Both the position numbers and the translations under genes were made by a program. A stretch of 64,000 nucleotides of DNA from Pseudomonas uvaldensis. Lineage in GTDB: Bacteria; Pseudomonadota; Gammaproteobacteria; Pseudomonadales; Pseudomonadaceae. Shown here piece by piece: positions 28,126 to 37,670 of this stretch (within the stretch, counting starts at the first letter, position 1; each line of letters opens with the position of its first letter). The stretch is taken from positions 558,001 to 622,000 of the forward strand of contig NZ_JAIWKS010000001.1 of NCBI RefSeq assembly GCF_021271205.1, given 5' to 3'. The notes under the pieces were generated by a model that saw only the letters and a program-made list of their open reading frames with translations, ran no database searches and was not told the DNA's origin.

Positions 28126-28406
28126 ACCCGGTCGTTATGGCCCAGGTCCCGCTCCGGATCGATACGGTCGCGCACCCGCTGCTTGAGCACTTTGGCCTCA
28201 GGGAATCCGCCATCAGCCTTGCGCTCCCAGAGTTGCACGCCGTCGCAAGCGATGCGGAACACTCCGCCAGTGCCGGGCACCAGGGAAACTTTGCCCAAAT
28301 CGTCGCCGAACGTGCTGAGCAGTTCCTGGGCCAGCCAGGCCGCACGCAGTAACCATTGGCATTGAGTGCAATAGGTGATGACGATTTCCGGTTTTTGCTC
28401 AGTCAT
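28119..28406 (-). CDS. SelT/SelW/SelH (Rdx) family thioredoxin-like protein
   Basis: A 95-residue protein. The redox motif CTQC follows a short beta strand (EIVITYCTQCQWLLRAAWLAQELLSTF), and a second conserved block GTGGVFRIACDGVQLWERKADGGFPEAKVLKQRVRD contains the Rdx GG.F and KxxGxFP-like segments. In eukaryotic relatives the second Cys is selenocysteine; here both are Cys. The role is unknown, presumably thiol redox. The ATG at 28406 lacks a good ribosome-binding site but gives the family length. Confidence 0.85.
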   Translation of the reverse strand: MTEQKPEIVITYCTQCQWLLRAAWLAQELLSTFGDDLGKVSLVPGTGGVFRIACDGVQLWERKADGGFPEAKVLKQRVRDRIDPERDLGHNDRVQ

Positions 28407-28476
28407 TGGAGGTCGGCTCGTGGGTTCGAAGGCATCGCTATAATACTCGCCTTTGCCCCACGCCCCGAGATTGACG

Positions 28477-30678
28477 ATGCGCCGCTTGCTGCCCTGCCTG
28501 CTCTTGCTATTGATGCCCCTGTTCGGCCATGCCAGTGAATCCGCCGTCGACACCCCGCGCCCGAAGATTGGCCTGGTGCTGTCCGGCGGCGCGGCGCGAG
28601 GCCTGGCCCATATCGGTGTGCTCAAGGCCCTGGAAGAGCAAGGCATCAGGATCGACGCCATTGCAGGCACCAGCATGGGCGCCGTGATCGGCGGGCTGTA
28701 CGCTTCCGGCTACAAGATCGACGAACTGGAAAAACTCGCCCTGGACATCGACTGGCAACAGGCCCTGTCCGATGCCCCACCCCGCAAGGACGTGCCATTC
28801 CGACGCAAGCAGGACGACCGGGACTTCCTGGTGAAACAAAAACTGAGCTTTCGCGATGACGGCAGCCTCGGCCTTCCATTAGGCGTTATCCAGGGACAAA
28901 ACCTGGCCCTGCTGCTTGAGAGCCTGCTGGCGCATGCCAGCGACACCCGAGACTTCGACAAACTGCCGATCCCGTTCCGTGCCGTCGCAACGGACATTGC
29001 CAGCGGTGAAAAGGTCGTGTTCCGCAAAGGCCACCTGCCCAAGGTCATCCGCGCCAGCATGTCGATCCCGGCGGTGTTCGCTCCGGTGGAGCTGGACGGC
29101 CGCCTGCTGGTGGATGGCGGCATGAGCGACAACATCCCCCTGGATGTGGCGCGGGAAATGGGCGTGGACATGGCCATTGTGGTCGACATCGGCACCCCGC
29201 TGCGCAACCGTAAGCAACTGGTCACGGTATTGGACGTCCTGAACCAGTCGACCACCCTGATGACCCGGCGCAATTCGGAAGAACAACTGGCCACGCTGAA
29301 AAAAGACGACGTGCTGATCCAACCGGCCCTGGCGAGTTTCGGCTCGACCGACTTCGGCCAGGCTCGTGAAATGATCGATGCGGGTTACCGCGCCACTCGG
29401 ATTCTCCAGGCCCGCCTGGCACACCTGCGCCCCCTCGAGGCAGCCGATCCGCAACTCGTGGCGGCCCGCACCCCCAGCGAACGGACACCGGTCATCACGG
29501 CGATCCGCGTGGAGAACGACTCGAAGGTCGGCGACGATGTGATTCGCTATTACATTCGCCAGCAGATCGGCGAGCCGCTGGACCTGGGGCGCCTGCAAAC
29601 CGACATGGGCACGCTGTACGGCCTGGATTACTTCGAGCAGGTGCAATACCGCGTGGTCCATAAGGGGTCGGACAATACCCTGGTAATCAATGCCCGGGGC
29701 AAGCGCACCGGCACCGACTATCTACGACTGGGGCTGAGCCTGTCAGACGACATGCGCGGTGACAGCGCCTTCAACCTCGGTGCCAGCTATCGGGTCAACG
29801 GCATCAATCGCCTGGGCGCCGAATGGCTGACCCGGGCGCAGATCGGCGACAGGCAGGAATTGTACAGCGAGTTCTATCAGCCCCTGGATGTAGGCTCGCG
29901 TTACTTCATTGCCCCTTATGGGCAGTTCGAATCCCGCAATGTCGACGCGATCCTGGACAATGACCCGATCGCGCAGTATCGCGTTGAACGTTATGGACTG
30001 GGCCTGAACCTGGGCCGCCAGATCGGCAACAGCGGCGAGATCCGTTTCGGGGTCGGCCAGGCTTGGGGCAAGGCGGACGTACGCATCGGTGATCACGACC
30101 AGCCCAGCGAAGACTTCAACGAAGGCTTCTATGAGCTCAAGTACTCGTTCGATTCCCTGGATAACGTGTATTTTCCCCACGAAGGCGAAGACGTCGGTTT
30201 GTCCTGGCGCCAGTACGATCCAGGGCTGGGCTCGGACCAGCGTTACCGCCAGTGGGAGCTGAAGCTGGACAAAGCCCTGAGCAATGGCCCGAACACGTTT
30301 ATTCTCGGCGGGCGCTACGGCCGCACCCTCGACACGGCCGAGGTCGTGACTTCCAGCTTCGTACTTGGCGGGGCACGGCAGCTATCAGGTTTTCGCGAAG
30401 ACGGGATTTCCGGGCAGAACATGAGCCTGATGCGCACCGTTTACTATCGCCGGCTGACACCACGAGCCTACCTGCCCCTGGATTTCCCACTGTACTTCGG
30501 CGGCTCGCTAGAACGGGGCCGGGCCTGGAACAACGACAACGCGTTCGACAGCGGCTACATCAATGCCGCTAGCATTTTCCTGGGTTTCGATACGCCACTG
30601 GGGCCACTGAACTTCAGCTACGGCTTCAACGACGACGATGAACAAGCGGTGTACCTGAATTTGGGGCAAACGTTTTGA
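28477..30678 (+). CDS. plpD: Patatin-like phospholipase autotransporter, type Vd (PlpD-like)
   Basis: A 733-residue protein with a signal peptide (MRRLLPCLLLLLMPLFGHA). The patatin domain has GLVLSGGAARGLAHIGVLKAL as oxyanion loop, the nucleophile Ser66 in GTSMG and Asp213 in VDGGMSDN, the Ser-Asp dyad of patatins. A POTRA-like segment (about 340-410: VITAIRVENDSKVGDDVIRYYIRQQIGEPLDLGRL) and a C-terminal beta barrel ending in NFSYGFNDDDEQAVYLNLGQTF follow. This is the layout of P. aeruginosa PlpD (PA3339; 728 residues), whose class A phospholipase domain is delivered across the outer membrane. The neighbour order plpD, fimV-like, marR, recQ also matches PA3339-PA3344 as recalled. Confidence 0.93.
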   Translation: MRRLLPCLLLLLMPLFGHASESAVDTPRPKIGLVLSGGAARGLAHIGVLKALEEQGIRIDAIAGTSMGAVIGGLYASGYKIDELEKLALDIDWQQALSDAPPRKDVPFRRKQDDRDFLVKQKLSFRDDGSLGLPLGVIQGQNLALLLESLLAHASDTRDFDKLPIPFRAVATDIASGEKVVFRKGHLPKVIRASMSIPAVFAPVELDGRLLVDGGMSDNIPLDVAREMGVDMAIVVDIGTPLRNRKQLVTVLDVLNQSTTLMTRRNSEEQLATLKKDDVLIQPALASFGSTDFGQAREMIDAGYRATRILQARLAHLRPLEAADPQLVAARTPSERTPVITAIRVENDSKVGDDVIRYYIRQQIGEPLDLGRLQTDMGTLYGLDYFEQVQYRVVHKGSDNTLVINARGKRTGTDYLRLGLSLSDDMRGDSAFNLGASYRVNGINRLGAEWLTRAQIGDRQELYSEFYQPLDVGSRYFIAPYGQFESRNVDAILDNDPIAQYRVERYGLGLNLGRQIGNSGEIRFGVGQAWGKADVRIGDHDQPSEDFNEGFYELKYSFDSLDNVYFPHEGEDVGLSWRQYDPGLGSDQRYRQWELKLDKALSNGPNTFILGGRYGRTLDTAEVVTSSFVLGGARQLSGFREDGISGQNMSLMRTVYYRRLTPRAYLPLDFPLYFGGSLERGRAWNNDNAFDSGYINAASIFLGFDTPLGPLNFSYGFNDDDEQAVYLNLGQTF

Positions 30679-30737
30679 CGGGTCTGGCTGGGCTTGCCCG
30701 CGAAGAGCTGCACCCAGCCAGCCTTGATCCCCACGTA

Positions 30738-32705
30738 TCAGCGAATCCCGGCCAGCAGCACCCGAGCGGTCTGCTTGAGCGGTTCGTCGCCGTCCTCAAG
30801 CAGTTCCTCCAGCAGTGTGACGGCGGTCTTCAAATCGCCCTCATCAATGCAGTTCTGCGCCTGTTCCAGCTTTTCCGAATGTTCCGCGGCCTGAGGTTCC
30901 AGGGACATTGATTCTGACTCAGAGGGCAGCGGCTCCAGCTCGAGCGACTGTTCTTCATCGGCAAATCCATCAAGAAAGGCGTCATCCAGCGACTCGGTTT
31001 CCAGCGGGGCGCTCCACTGCAGATCCGACTCGTCGAAACCGGAAAGCGACAGCCCCTCCGAAGCCTCGGCAGCGGGTGACGCAGCGGCGTTTTTTCCAGC
31101 GACGGAGCCCTGCCCATCGGCCAGGTCCCAGCTGGTTTCCATGGACAGCGCGTCCAGGTCCAGCTCGAATTCGTCGCCGGGTTCAGGTGCGGGTTCAGGA
31201 AGCGGAGACGGTGGCGCTGGCACCACCTCGGGTGCGCTGGTCACGGCAACCTTCGGATACCGCCCGCGAATTTCCTCCAGCAGGCTGGCATCGACGCCCT
31301 GGGTTGCCAAATGATGCTCCTGAGCCTGAAAACCGATGGCGTCGCCCTGCTTGCCCAGCACCTCCAGCAACTTCAGGCCCAGGTCCGTGCGCTCCGGTTC
31401 CGCCAACAGCGCGGCCCGCAACAATCCCGCTGCTTCGCTGAAGCGGCCATAGGTGAGGTAGATCCCGACGCCTTCCAGTACATCCCCTAAAGGCGTGTCG
31501 CCGTTATTGAATGACGTCGCGGCCTCGGACTGCCCCGTGTCGACCGGCGATGCAAAGCTTTCAGTATCGTCGTCGAGCAGCAGTTCGGGACGCTCGCTCA
31601 TGGACTCCGAGCCAGCCTGCGCCTGTTGCCTACGGCGCATGAACAGCAACAGCGCGAGCAGCCCCAACAGGCCTGCCAGCGCCGCCCACAACAAACCGCT
31701 GAAGCCCTCGGACTCCGCTTCTGGCGCTGTCATGGGAGGCTCGACAGCCGTTTTGTCATTCATCGCCTCGCCTGCCGGTGGCGCCGGTGGCGGTGTTGCC
31801 GCGGTTTCGGCAACTGGGCTGACCTCGGCCAATTTCGCCTGCAACTCGCTGATCTGCTTGCGTTGGCCGGCCAGTTCTTCATCCTGGGCCTGAATCCTGG
31901 CTTGAAGTTCGTCGATGGTTTTCTGTTGCTGCTGGTTTTGCAGCACGCTGGCGGCCAGTTGTTCGTCGGAAGCGGCAGCGGCAGGCCCAGTCGCTGCTTC
32001 GGCGGTGGACGGCAGTACCACCGAGTCGGGCAATAACAAGCGTTGACCGATAGAAAGCCGGTCACTGCCCGGGTTCAGGGCCTGGATGCCCTGCATCAAC
32101 TCATTGACCGAACCGCCGCTGCCGGCAGCGTGCAGGCGTTTGGCAATGAGCCAGGGGTTGTCACCCTGCACGACGGTATAGTGCTTGCCTTGTGTGGCAG
32201 GGGGCGGCTTGATGGCAGGTGTTGCCTGGGTCGGCAGCGAAGACTGGGACACGTTGGCAAGTGGGTCGGCGGCAGGCACGACGCCGGGCGTGCCCGGCGG
32301 GTCGATCAGTACGGTGTATTCGCGCAGGAGGCGTCCATTGGGCTGACTGAGCTGCACCAGGAAATTGAGAAACGGCTCCTCCACCGGCTTGCTGGAGGTC
32401 ACCCGGATGAAACTGCGCTCACCACGCAGCACCGGCGTAAAGCGTAGATTGTTGAGAAAAAACACCCGTTCCACGCCGGCTCGGCTGAAATCGTCCGGGC
32501 TCGCCAGGCTGGCCGAAAGATCGCCCTCTTCCAGCCCGGCCACGTCGACCAGGGCAATATCAGCGCGCAACGGCTGGTTCAGGGCTGAATGGAGCGTGAT
32601 CTCCCCCAGCCCCAGCGCAGACGCCAAAGCCGAATACCCCAAGGCACCCAAGACGACCGACACGTTGACGCAACTGCGCAACGTGGACTGCAAACTTTCA
32701 AGCAT
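30738..32705 (-). CDS. FimV-like protein with LysM domain and TPR-type C-terminus
   Basis: A 655-residue inner-membrane protein. It has a hydrophobic N-terminus, the FimV N-terminal domain (LGLGEITLHSALNQPLRADIALV...FIRVTSSKPVEEPFLNFLVQL), a LysM domain at about 165-220 (HYTVVQGDNPWLIAKRL...LSIGQRLLLPD), a coiled coil (about 240-290), one transmembrane segment (LLWAALAGLLGLLALLLFMRRR), an acidic linker, and a C-terminal FimV-type repeat (LEQAQNCIDEGDLKTAVTLLEELLEDGDE). FimV-type proteins bind peptidoglycan and organise polar structures. It resembles the PA3340 paralogue beside plpD rather than main FimV, which is longer. The ATG at 32705 has AAAGGGA upstream. Confidence 0.86.
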   Translation of the reverse strand: MLESLQSTLRSCVNVSVVLGALGYSALASALGLGEITLHSALNQPLRADIALVDVAGLEEGDLSASLASPDDFSRAGVERVFFLNNLRFTPVLRGERSFIRVTSSKPVEEPFLNFLVQLSQPNGRLLREYTVLIDPPGTPGVVPAADPLANVSQSSLPTQATPAIKPPPATQGKHYTVVQGDNPWLIAKRLHAAGSGGSVNELMQGIQALNPGSDRLSIGQRLLLPDSVVLPSTAEAATGPAAAASDEQLAASVLQNQQQQKTIDELQARIQAQDEELAGQRKQISELQAKLAEVSPVAETAATPPPAPPAGEAMNDKTAVEPPMTAPEAESEGFSGLLWAALAGLLGLLALLLFMRRRQQAQAGSESMSERPELLLDDDTESFASPVDTGQSEAATSFNNGDTPLGDVLEGVGIYLTYGRFSEAAGLLRAALLAEPERTDLGLKLLEVLGKQGDAIGFQAQEHHLATQGVDASLLEEIRGRYPKVAVTSAPEVVPAPPSPLPEPAPEPGDEFELDLDALSMETSWDLADGQGSVAGKNAAASPAAEASEGLSLSGFDESDLQWSAPLETESLDDAFLDGFADEEQSLELEPLPSESESMSLEPQAAEHSEKLEQAQNCIDEGDLKTAVTLLEELLEDGDEPLKQTARVLLAGIR

Positions 32706-32805
32706 GGGTATCCCTTTCGATTCGAACGCTTCCAATACGAACGCTTAGTACTGGTTATAGTTCGCTAACCGCCGAATCTCAAAGGCATGCCAGCCGTGAT
32801 ATGCC

Positions 32806-33240
32806 TCAGGATTTTTCCAGATTGGCGAGGATTGTGCCGTGAACGCGCATGCACACGCGCATGTCCGCTTCGTCGACGCCTTCGAACAGTTCCTTGCGCA
32901 ACTGGGTGGCAATGGTTTCGATCTGCTCGATCAACGGCCGGGCCGGCGCGCAAAGGACGATTTTCTTGGCTCGACGGTCTTCGGCCACGGCCTGGCGCTG
33001 CACCAGCCCCTGGGTTTCCAGGCTATCGAGCAGGCGCGCGAGGGTCGGGCCTTCGACGGCGACGCTCTGGGCCAACTCCCGTTGGGTCGGCGCGTGTTCG
33101 AAACGGGCCAGGTGCAACAGCACCAGCCAACGCGCCTGGGACAGGCCCAGCCCGGCCAGGCGCCGGTCTAGCTCGGCACGCCAACCTCGGGACATCTGCG
33201 CCAGTTGCATGCCAAAACGGTGTTGATCGGTTAACGACAT
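32806..33240 (-). CDS. MarR-family transcriptional regulator (PA3341/SlyA-like)
   Basis: A 144-residue winged-helix protein. The core PTQRELAQSVAVEGPTLARLLDSLETQGLVQRQAVAEDRRAKKIVLCAPAR has the usual recognition helix, wing with DRRAK, and flanking dimerisation helices. It lies between recQ and the fimV-like gene, as PA3341 does. A palindrome just before its start suggests autorepression. The ligand is unknown. Confidence 0.88.
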   Translation of the reverse strand: MSLTDQHRFGMQLAQMSRGWRAELDRRLAGLGLSQARWLVLLHLARFEHAPTQRELAQSVAVEGPTLARLLDSLETQGLVQRQAVAEDRRAKKIVLCAPARPLIEQIETIATQLRKELFEGVDEADMRVCMRVHGTILANLEKS

Positions 33241-33271
33241 AAAAAACTCATCAGATCTGAAATAGAGGAAT

Positions 33272-33284
33272 ACTAATTATTAGT
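33272..33284. promoter_or_regulatory. Candidate MarR operator: perfect palindrome
   Basis: ACTAATTATTAGT is a perfect 13-base palindrome 32 bases upstream of the marR ATG. A second perfect palindrome, TCAGATCTGA (33250-33259), lies between it and the gene. MarR proteins bind such AT-rich palindromes, often overlapping their own promoter. Both are in the 117-bp gap between marR and recQ. Confidence 0.5.
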
Positions 33285-33357
33285 CAGCTAAGCATGCGTA
33301 TCGGATTCAGGCAAGGCCCGCTCCGTACTGAATCGTTAAAGGGACGCAACATATTGA

Positions 33358-35484
33358 TCAGACTTCGAATTCCGACTGCAAGGCGGCCCTGACGCAATAC
33401 AGGACGCCTTCCGGCACACGCCCGACAAACAGCGCGGCAACCTCCGACACGGAAGGTAATTCGCCCTCGCCATCGAGGAACGCGTCCTGGACCTCGCCCA
33501 GCAATTCCTCCGGCAGGTCCAATGCCTGTTCCAGGGACAATTGCTGCATGCCAATGGCCTCGGCGAGCATCGCGTAGACGTTCTTTTCCGAGCATTGCAA
33601 TTGCCCGGCAATCTGCAATGGCGTCATGCCGGCCCGGGCCAGAGTGATAAGTTCGTGACGTACATCGGCCACCGATCTCGGCGTCTCGGCCTCCCCGCCC
33701 AATACCTGGAGGAATGCCTCGCCATAACGCTCCAGCTTGCGGGCGCCCACGCCACTGACCCGGGCCATTTCGGCGAGGGAGGTGGGTTGGCTGCGCAGCA
33801 TTTCCAGCAACGTCGAGTCGGGGAAAATGACATAAGGTGGTACACCATGCTCTTCGGCCAGTTTGCGACGCAAGGCGCGCAAAGCTTCCCACTGATCGCG
33901 CTCCTCGCCACGCACCAGTTGGCTGGCCTGGCTCTTGCTGCTCTTGACCGCCGTTGCCGGCTTGAGATCACGACGCAACTCCAGGGTGACCTCGCCTTTG
34001 AGCAACGGCCGGCAACTCGCACTCAGGCGCAGGCCGCCGTAGCCTTCCAGGTCGATATCCACCAGGCCACGCGCCACCAGTTGCCTGAACAACGAACGCC
34101 ATTCGCTCTCGGAACGGGCCTTGCCCACGCCGAACACCGACAGATGCTGATGGCCGAAGTTGCGGACCTTTTCGTTGTCCTTGCCCAGCAAGACATCCAC
34201 CAGATGACCGACGCCATAGCGCTGGCCGGTGCGATAAATGGTCGACAGCGCCTGACGGGCCGGTTCGGTGGCATCCCAGGTTTCCACGCCATCGACACAA
34301 TTGTCGCAATGCCCGCACGGCTGGGGCATGTCTTCGTCGAAATAGGCAAGCAAAGTCTGGCGTCGGCAACGGGTTTCTTCGCACAGCGAGAGCATGGCAT
34401 CGAGCTTGTGCTGTTCAAGGCGCTTGTGGCGCTCGTCGCCTTCGGAGTTCTGCAACATCTGCTTGAGCATCACCACGTCCTGCAGGCCGTAGGCCATCCA
34501 GGCATCCGCGGGCAAACCATCACGGCCGGCTCGGCCGGTTTCCTGGTAATAGGCCTCCAGGGACTTGGGCAGGTCCAGGTGTGCGACGAAACGCACGTTG
34601 GGCTTGTCGATACCCATACCGAACGCCACGGTGGCAACCATGATCAGGCCTTCTTCGTTGAGAAAGCGCTTCTGGTGATAGGCCCGCAGGTCGTTGGGCA
34701 GGCCAGCGTGATATGGCAGCGCCGGAAATCCCTGGTCGCAGAGGAATGCCGACACCTCATCGACCTTTTTTCGCGACAGGCAGTAGACGATACCGGCATC
34801 GCTGCGACGCTCGGCCAAGAACGCCAGCAACTGCTTGCGCGGCTGCTCCTTGGGCACGATGCGGTAGAAAATATTGGGTCGGTCGAAGCTGGACAGGAAG
34901 CGCTCGGCGTCCTGCAAGTGCAGGCGCTCGACGATTTCCTCGCGGGTACGCTTGTCGGCGGTGGCGGTCAGGGCGATGCGCGGTACGTCCGGGAACAGTT
35001 CCGCCAGTTGCCCCAGTTGCAGGTACTCACGACGGAAATCGTGACCCCACTGGGAGACGCAGTGGGCTTCGTCGATGGCGAACAGGGCAATTTCAAGGCC
35101 CTGCAGGAAGGCCAGCATGCGCGGCTGCACCAAGCGTTCGGGGGCCAGGTACAACATCTTCACTTCGCCGCGCTTGATCCGCGCCGCCAGGTCCCGCTGC
35201 TGATCGGCACTCAAGGTAGAGTTCAGCGAAGCGGCGGCAACCCCCAGTTCCTCAAGGGTGGCGACCTGATCGTCCATCAGGGCGATCAGCGGCGAAACCA
35301 CCACCGCCAGGCCGTTGCGCAACAGCGCCGGCACCTGGTAGCACAAGGACTTGCCACCGCCGGTGGGCATGAGCACCAGGGCATCGCCACCGTTGGCCAC
35401 GCGCTCAATAATGGCACCCTGACGGCCACGGAAACTGTCGTAGCCGAAGATGTCCTTGAGGACGCGTTGAGCCTGTTCGAGCAT
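33358..35484 (-). CDS. recQ: ATP-dependent DNA helicase RecQ
   Basis: A 708-residue SF2 helicase. Walker A is [16 protein letters not shown], the DEAH box is [16 protein letters not shown], and motif VI is [10 protein letters not shown]. The zinc-binding cysteines are in [11 protein letters not shown]...[13 protein letters not shown] and HRDC domains follow ([32 protein letters not shown]). About 100 further residues after the HRDC make it longer than E. coli RecQ (609), as in other Pseudomonas. The ATG at 35484 has TTGGAG upstream; the frame is open further to 35670 without family similarity. Confidence 0.95.
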   Translation of the reverse strand: MLEQAQRVLKDIFGYDSFRGRQGAIIERVANGGDALVLMPTGGGKSLCYQVPALLRNGLAVVVSPLIALMDDQVATLEELGVAAASLNSTLSADQQRDLAARIKRGEVKMLYLAPERLVQPRMLAFLQGLEIALFAIDEAHCVSQWGHDFRREYLQLGQLAELFPDVPRIALTATADKRTREEIVERLHLQDAERFLSSFDRPNIFYRIVPKEQPRKQLLAFLAERRSDAGIVYCLSRKKVDEVSAFLCDQGFPALPYHAGLPNDLRAYHQKRFLNEEGLIMVATVAFGMGIDKPNVRFVAHLDLPKSLEAYYQETGRAGRDGLPADAWMAYGLQDVVMLKQMLQNSEGDERHKRLEQHKLDAMLSLCEETRCRRQTLLAYFDEDMPQPCGHCDNCVDGVETWDATEPARQALSTIYRTGQRYGVGHLVDVLLGKDNEKVRNFGHQHLSVFGVGKARSESEWRSLFRQLVARGLVDIDLEGYGGLRLSASCRPLLKGEVTLELRRDLKPATAVKSSKSQASQLVRGEERDQWEALRALRRKLAEEHGVPPYVIFPDSTLLEMLRSQPTSLAEMARVSGVGARKLERYGEAFLQVLGGEAETPRSVADVRHELITLARAGMTPLQIAGQLQCSEKNVYAMLAEAIGMQQLSLEQALDLPEELLGEVQDAFLDGEGELPSVSEVAALFVGRVPEGVLYCVRAALQSEFEV

Positions 35485-35808
35485 AGAAACTCCAAAAATC
35501 ACCGAAACATCCCTGCAAGGCTGGTTCAGAATCGAAAAGGCTGCACCGGCAAATCGTAAGGGCGCGTTTCGAACCGGTGGGACGCCGCAGGGCATCACAA
35601 AACGCGGCAGTATACCCGAGGCCTTCGTCCCAGAGGGCGATGCTGACAAGAGGTGATCGCGCCTTCTCACGCTCCCACATTAATCGGCGGCGCCGCTGTA
35701 TTCGCGACCACCTCGCGCCTTAAAGAGGCAAATCTGCCACGCGGCTGGCCTGGGCGCTCAAGAAGGCCTAGAATTCCCGCATTGTTTATTCCCCCAAGGT
35801 AGCCCGCA
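35485..35808. other. 324-bp intergenic region between divergent recQ and the YecA-family gene
   Basis: It must hold promoters for both genes. No convincing LexA box, sigma-54 site or inverted repeat was picked out by eye. No small gene is supported. Confidence 0.4.
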
Positions 35809-36396
35809 ATGTCCTTCGCTGAGCAATTGACCCGCCTGCAAGTCTTCCTCGATGCCGATGAGCTGCACGACGAAGCGCTGGATTACGTGGCCGCTCATGG
35901 CTATCTGACCGCCCTCTCGATCTGTTCCGAGCAAGTGCCCGACCGGGAGTGGATCGACGCCCTGTTCGCCGAAGAGCCGCATTACACCGACGAAGCCCAG
36001 CGCACCGAGATCGAAGCGACGCTGGTGGGTCTCAAGGCCCATATCGCCCGTCAGCTGGCCTCGGACGAAGAATTCGAACTGCCGTGCGAACTCGACCTGG
36101 GCGACGACCCGGACGATTCTGAATTACGTGGCTGGTGCATCGGCTTCATGGAGGGTGTCTTCCTGCGCGAAGCCGCCTGGTTCGAAACCGCCGAAGAAGA
36201 AGTCAGCGAAATGCTCCTGCCGATCATGGTCGGTTCCGGCCTGTTCGATGAACAACCGGAGTTTTCCGACATCGCCGCCGACCCGAACCTGATGGACGAC
36301 ATGATCGTGCAGATCCCGGAAGCCCTCACCGCCCTGTATCTGCTGTGCAACGCACCGGACGAGAAACCGGCGATTCTCAAGCCTCGCCACCACTAA
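35809..36396 (+). CDS. YecA/UPF0149-family protein
   Basis: A 195-residue acidic, mostly helical protein with the UPF0149 core WIDALFAEEPHYTDEAQRTEIEATL and SELRGWCIGFMEGVFLREAAWF. It lacks the C-terminal SEC-C zinc motif found in some YecA proteins. Function is unknown; the family includes YgfB, which regulates peptidoglycan-recycling genes in P. aeruginosa, but this is a different member. The next gene starts 10 bases downstream, so they are probably co-transcribed. Confidence 0.8.
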   Translation: MSFAEQLTRLQVFLDADELHDEALDYVAAHGYLTALSICSEQVPDREWIDALFAEEPHYTDEAQRTEIEATLVGLKAHIARQLASDEEFELPCELDLGDDPDDSELRGWCIGFMEGVFLREAAWFETAEEEVSEMLLPIMVGSGLFDEQPEFSDIAADPNLMDDMIVQIPEALTALYLLCNAPDEKPAILKPRHH

Positions 36397-36406
36397 GACA
36401 CGGCCT

Positions 36407-36802
36407 ATGGACAACCCCATAGGCAACCGCCCCCTGATGTTGCGCTACGTGCTGCTGTCCATCGGCTGGCTGAGCGTGGCGTTAGGGGTGATCGGGATCT
36501 TCCTGCCGGTACTGCCCACCACCCCCTTCCTGCTGCTCGCCGCTGCCTGCTTCGCCCGCAGCTCGCCCCGCTTCTACCACTGGCTGGTGGAACATCCCCG
36601 GCTCGGCCCGTGGATCAAGGACTACCTCAGCGGCCACGGCATCCCGCTCAAGGGCAAGGTCTACGCCATCGGCTTGATGTGGGCGAGCATCCTGTTGTCC
36701 TGCTACCTGGTGCCGCTGCCGTGGGCACGGGGGTTCATGTTGACGAGTGCGGTGTTGGTGACGGTTTATATCCTCAGGCAGAAGACGCTGCGCCGTCCCT
36801 GA
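36407..36802 (+). CDS. YbaN/DUF454-family inner-membrane protein
   Basis: A 131-residue membrane protein with the DUF454 signature VALGVIGIFLPVLPTTPFLLLAAACFARSSPRFYHWLVEHPRLGPWIKDY. Three to four hydrophobic spans are evident. Function is unknown. The 3' end (VTVYILRQKTLRRP) has a diverged duplicate in the spacer between the two Ig-like genes at 39391-39450. Confidence 0.85.
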   Translation: MDNPIGNRPLMLRYVLLSIGWLSVALGVIGIFLPVLPTTPFLLLAAACFARSSPRFYHWLVEHPRLGPWIKDYLSGHGIPLKGKVYAIGLMWASILLSCYLVPLPWARGFMLTSAVLVTVYILRQKTLRRP

Positions 36803-36846
36803 TTGCAGTCCAACCCTGCCTGTTGCTTCTAGCGCACCGAATCCCC

Positions 36847-36870
36847 TGTGGGAGCAAAGCTTGCTCGCGA
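36847..36870. repeat. Single REP element
   Basis: TGTGGGAGCAAAGCTTGCTCGCGA carries a GAGCAA/TTGCTC pair and the standard REP flanks. It is 44 bases after ybaN and may act as transcript end. Confidence 0.55.
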
Positions 36871-37031
36871 TGCGGGCGATCGGGTTTCTGAAAGCGGAAC
36901 TGTCCCCAGCGATCCTATGTTTATTCTGCCGTAGGACACTGCTGGACTTGGCTACATCGCCTTGCGCCATTGCCTACAACTACGCCAGAATCCGCCGGCT
37001 TGTGCGCCTGGGGGGTGGGTTCTATCGTTTG

Positions 37032-37237
37032 CGGGTCGCTGACTGATCAGCGATCGGGTTTAGCGACCCGGATCACTCTAGGCACAATAAGCACTCCATG
37101 CTTCGTTGCAGTTCTGACTGCAATTACGTTATGGCGGCTGTATGTGGGAGACCTTCGGGTCTGCCGGGTGCCTACGACCGGTTCGCTAACCCGCATGCAG
37201 CCGCCACCCAGTTCTGTTTAGCGACAGGTTTGGGTGG
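37032..37237 (+). ncRNA. Structured RNA leader upstream of the DUF6124 gene
   Basis: Four stems can be drawn in sequence. (1) CGGGTCGCT (37032-37040) with AGCGACCCG (37062-37070). (2) A 14-bp closing stem GGCGGCTGTATGTG (37133-37146) with CGCATGCAGCCGCC (37192-37205), containing two G-U pairs. Inside it are (3) the UUCG tetraloop hairpin AGACC-TTCG-GGTCT (37149-37162) and a CCGG/CCGG (37164-37167, 37178-37181) or GGGT/ACCC hairpin. (4) CCACCC (37204-37209) with GGGTGG (37232-37237), enclosing CTGT-TTAGCG-ACAG. An AGGAG ribosome-binding site follows before the DUF6124 ATG at 37262. TTAGCGA or its reverse complement recurs in three of the loops or stems. The G-U pairs and the UUCG loop favour an RNA role over a DNA operator. 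No known riboswitch class was recognised. Nothing else was identified between 36871 and 37031. Confidence 0.6.
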
Positions 37238-37261
37238 TGCCATCCCCGTAGGAGATTCACC

Positions 37262-37591
37262 ATGTTCAAACCAACCCCCAATCCGCCGGACACCGATCCA
37301 ACCCCAACAGCCTTCGACAAAGCCGCCAAACGCGCCCTCGATTTTTATCTAGAGTCAAAGCCCGACACCGATCCGCCCCCCAATCAACTCTTTACCGTCG
37401 TAAACGGCATCGACACCGAACACCTGCTCGCCAACCTCAGCGAAACACTGGCCTCGGCCGACGCCATGATCAGCGACCTGGCCTTTGAACTGGACGGTTC
37501 GCGGCGGCACGTGGCGCTGGGCATCCAGCAGTTGATCGAGCTGAGCGGATTACTGGCGAACCGGGCGCTGGACACCGTCAACCCGCGCTAG
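37262..37591 (+). CDS. DUF6124 (formerly DUF3077-type) family small protein
   Basis: A 109-residue hydrophilic protein. The N-terminus MFKPTPNPPDT and the core FTVVNGIDTEHLLANLSETLASADAMISDLAFELDGSRRHVALGIQQLIELSGLLANRAL are the hallmarks of this Pseudomonas-restricted family, which commonly occurs in many copies per genome. No signal peptide or membrane span. Function is unknown. The AGGAG ribosome-binding site and the structured leader upstream suggest translational or attenuation control. The Ig-like genes follow in the same direction. Confidence 0.8.
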   Translation: MFKPTPNPPDTDPTPTAFDKAAKRALDFYLESKPDTDPPPNQLFTVVNGIDTEHLLANLSETLASADAMISDLAFELDGSRRHVALGIQQLIELSGLLANRALDTVNPR

Positions 37592-37670
37592 TCGACACAC
37601 CGACCGCTCGTCTTAAACCAGTCCTAACCTGTAAGTTCTGACAGTAGCCAGTCTCTTCAGCCTGGAGTGT

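Noticed and set aside
33541..35559. A 672-codon open frame on the plus strand opposite recQ
   Set aside because: recQ motifs are intact on the minus strand; the antisense product shows no recognisable domain.
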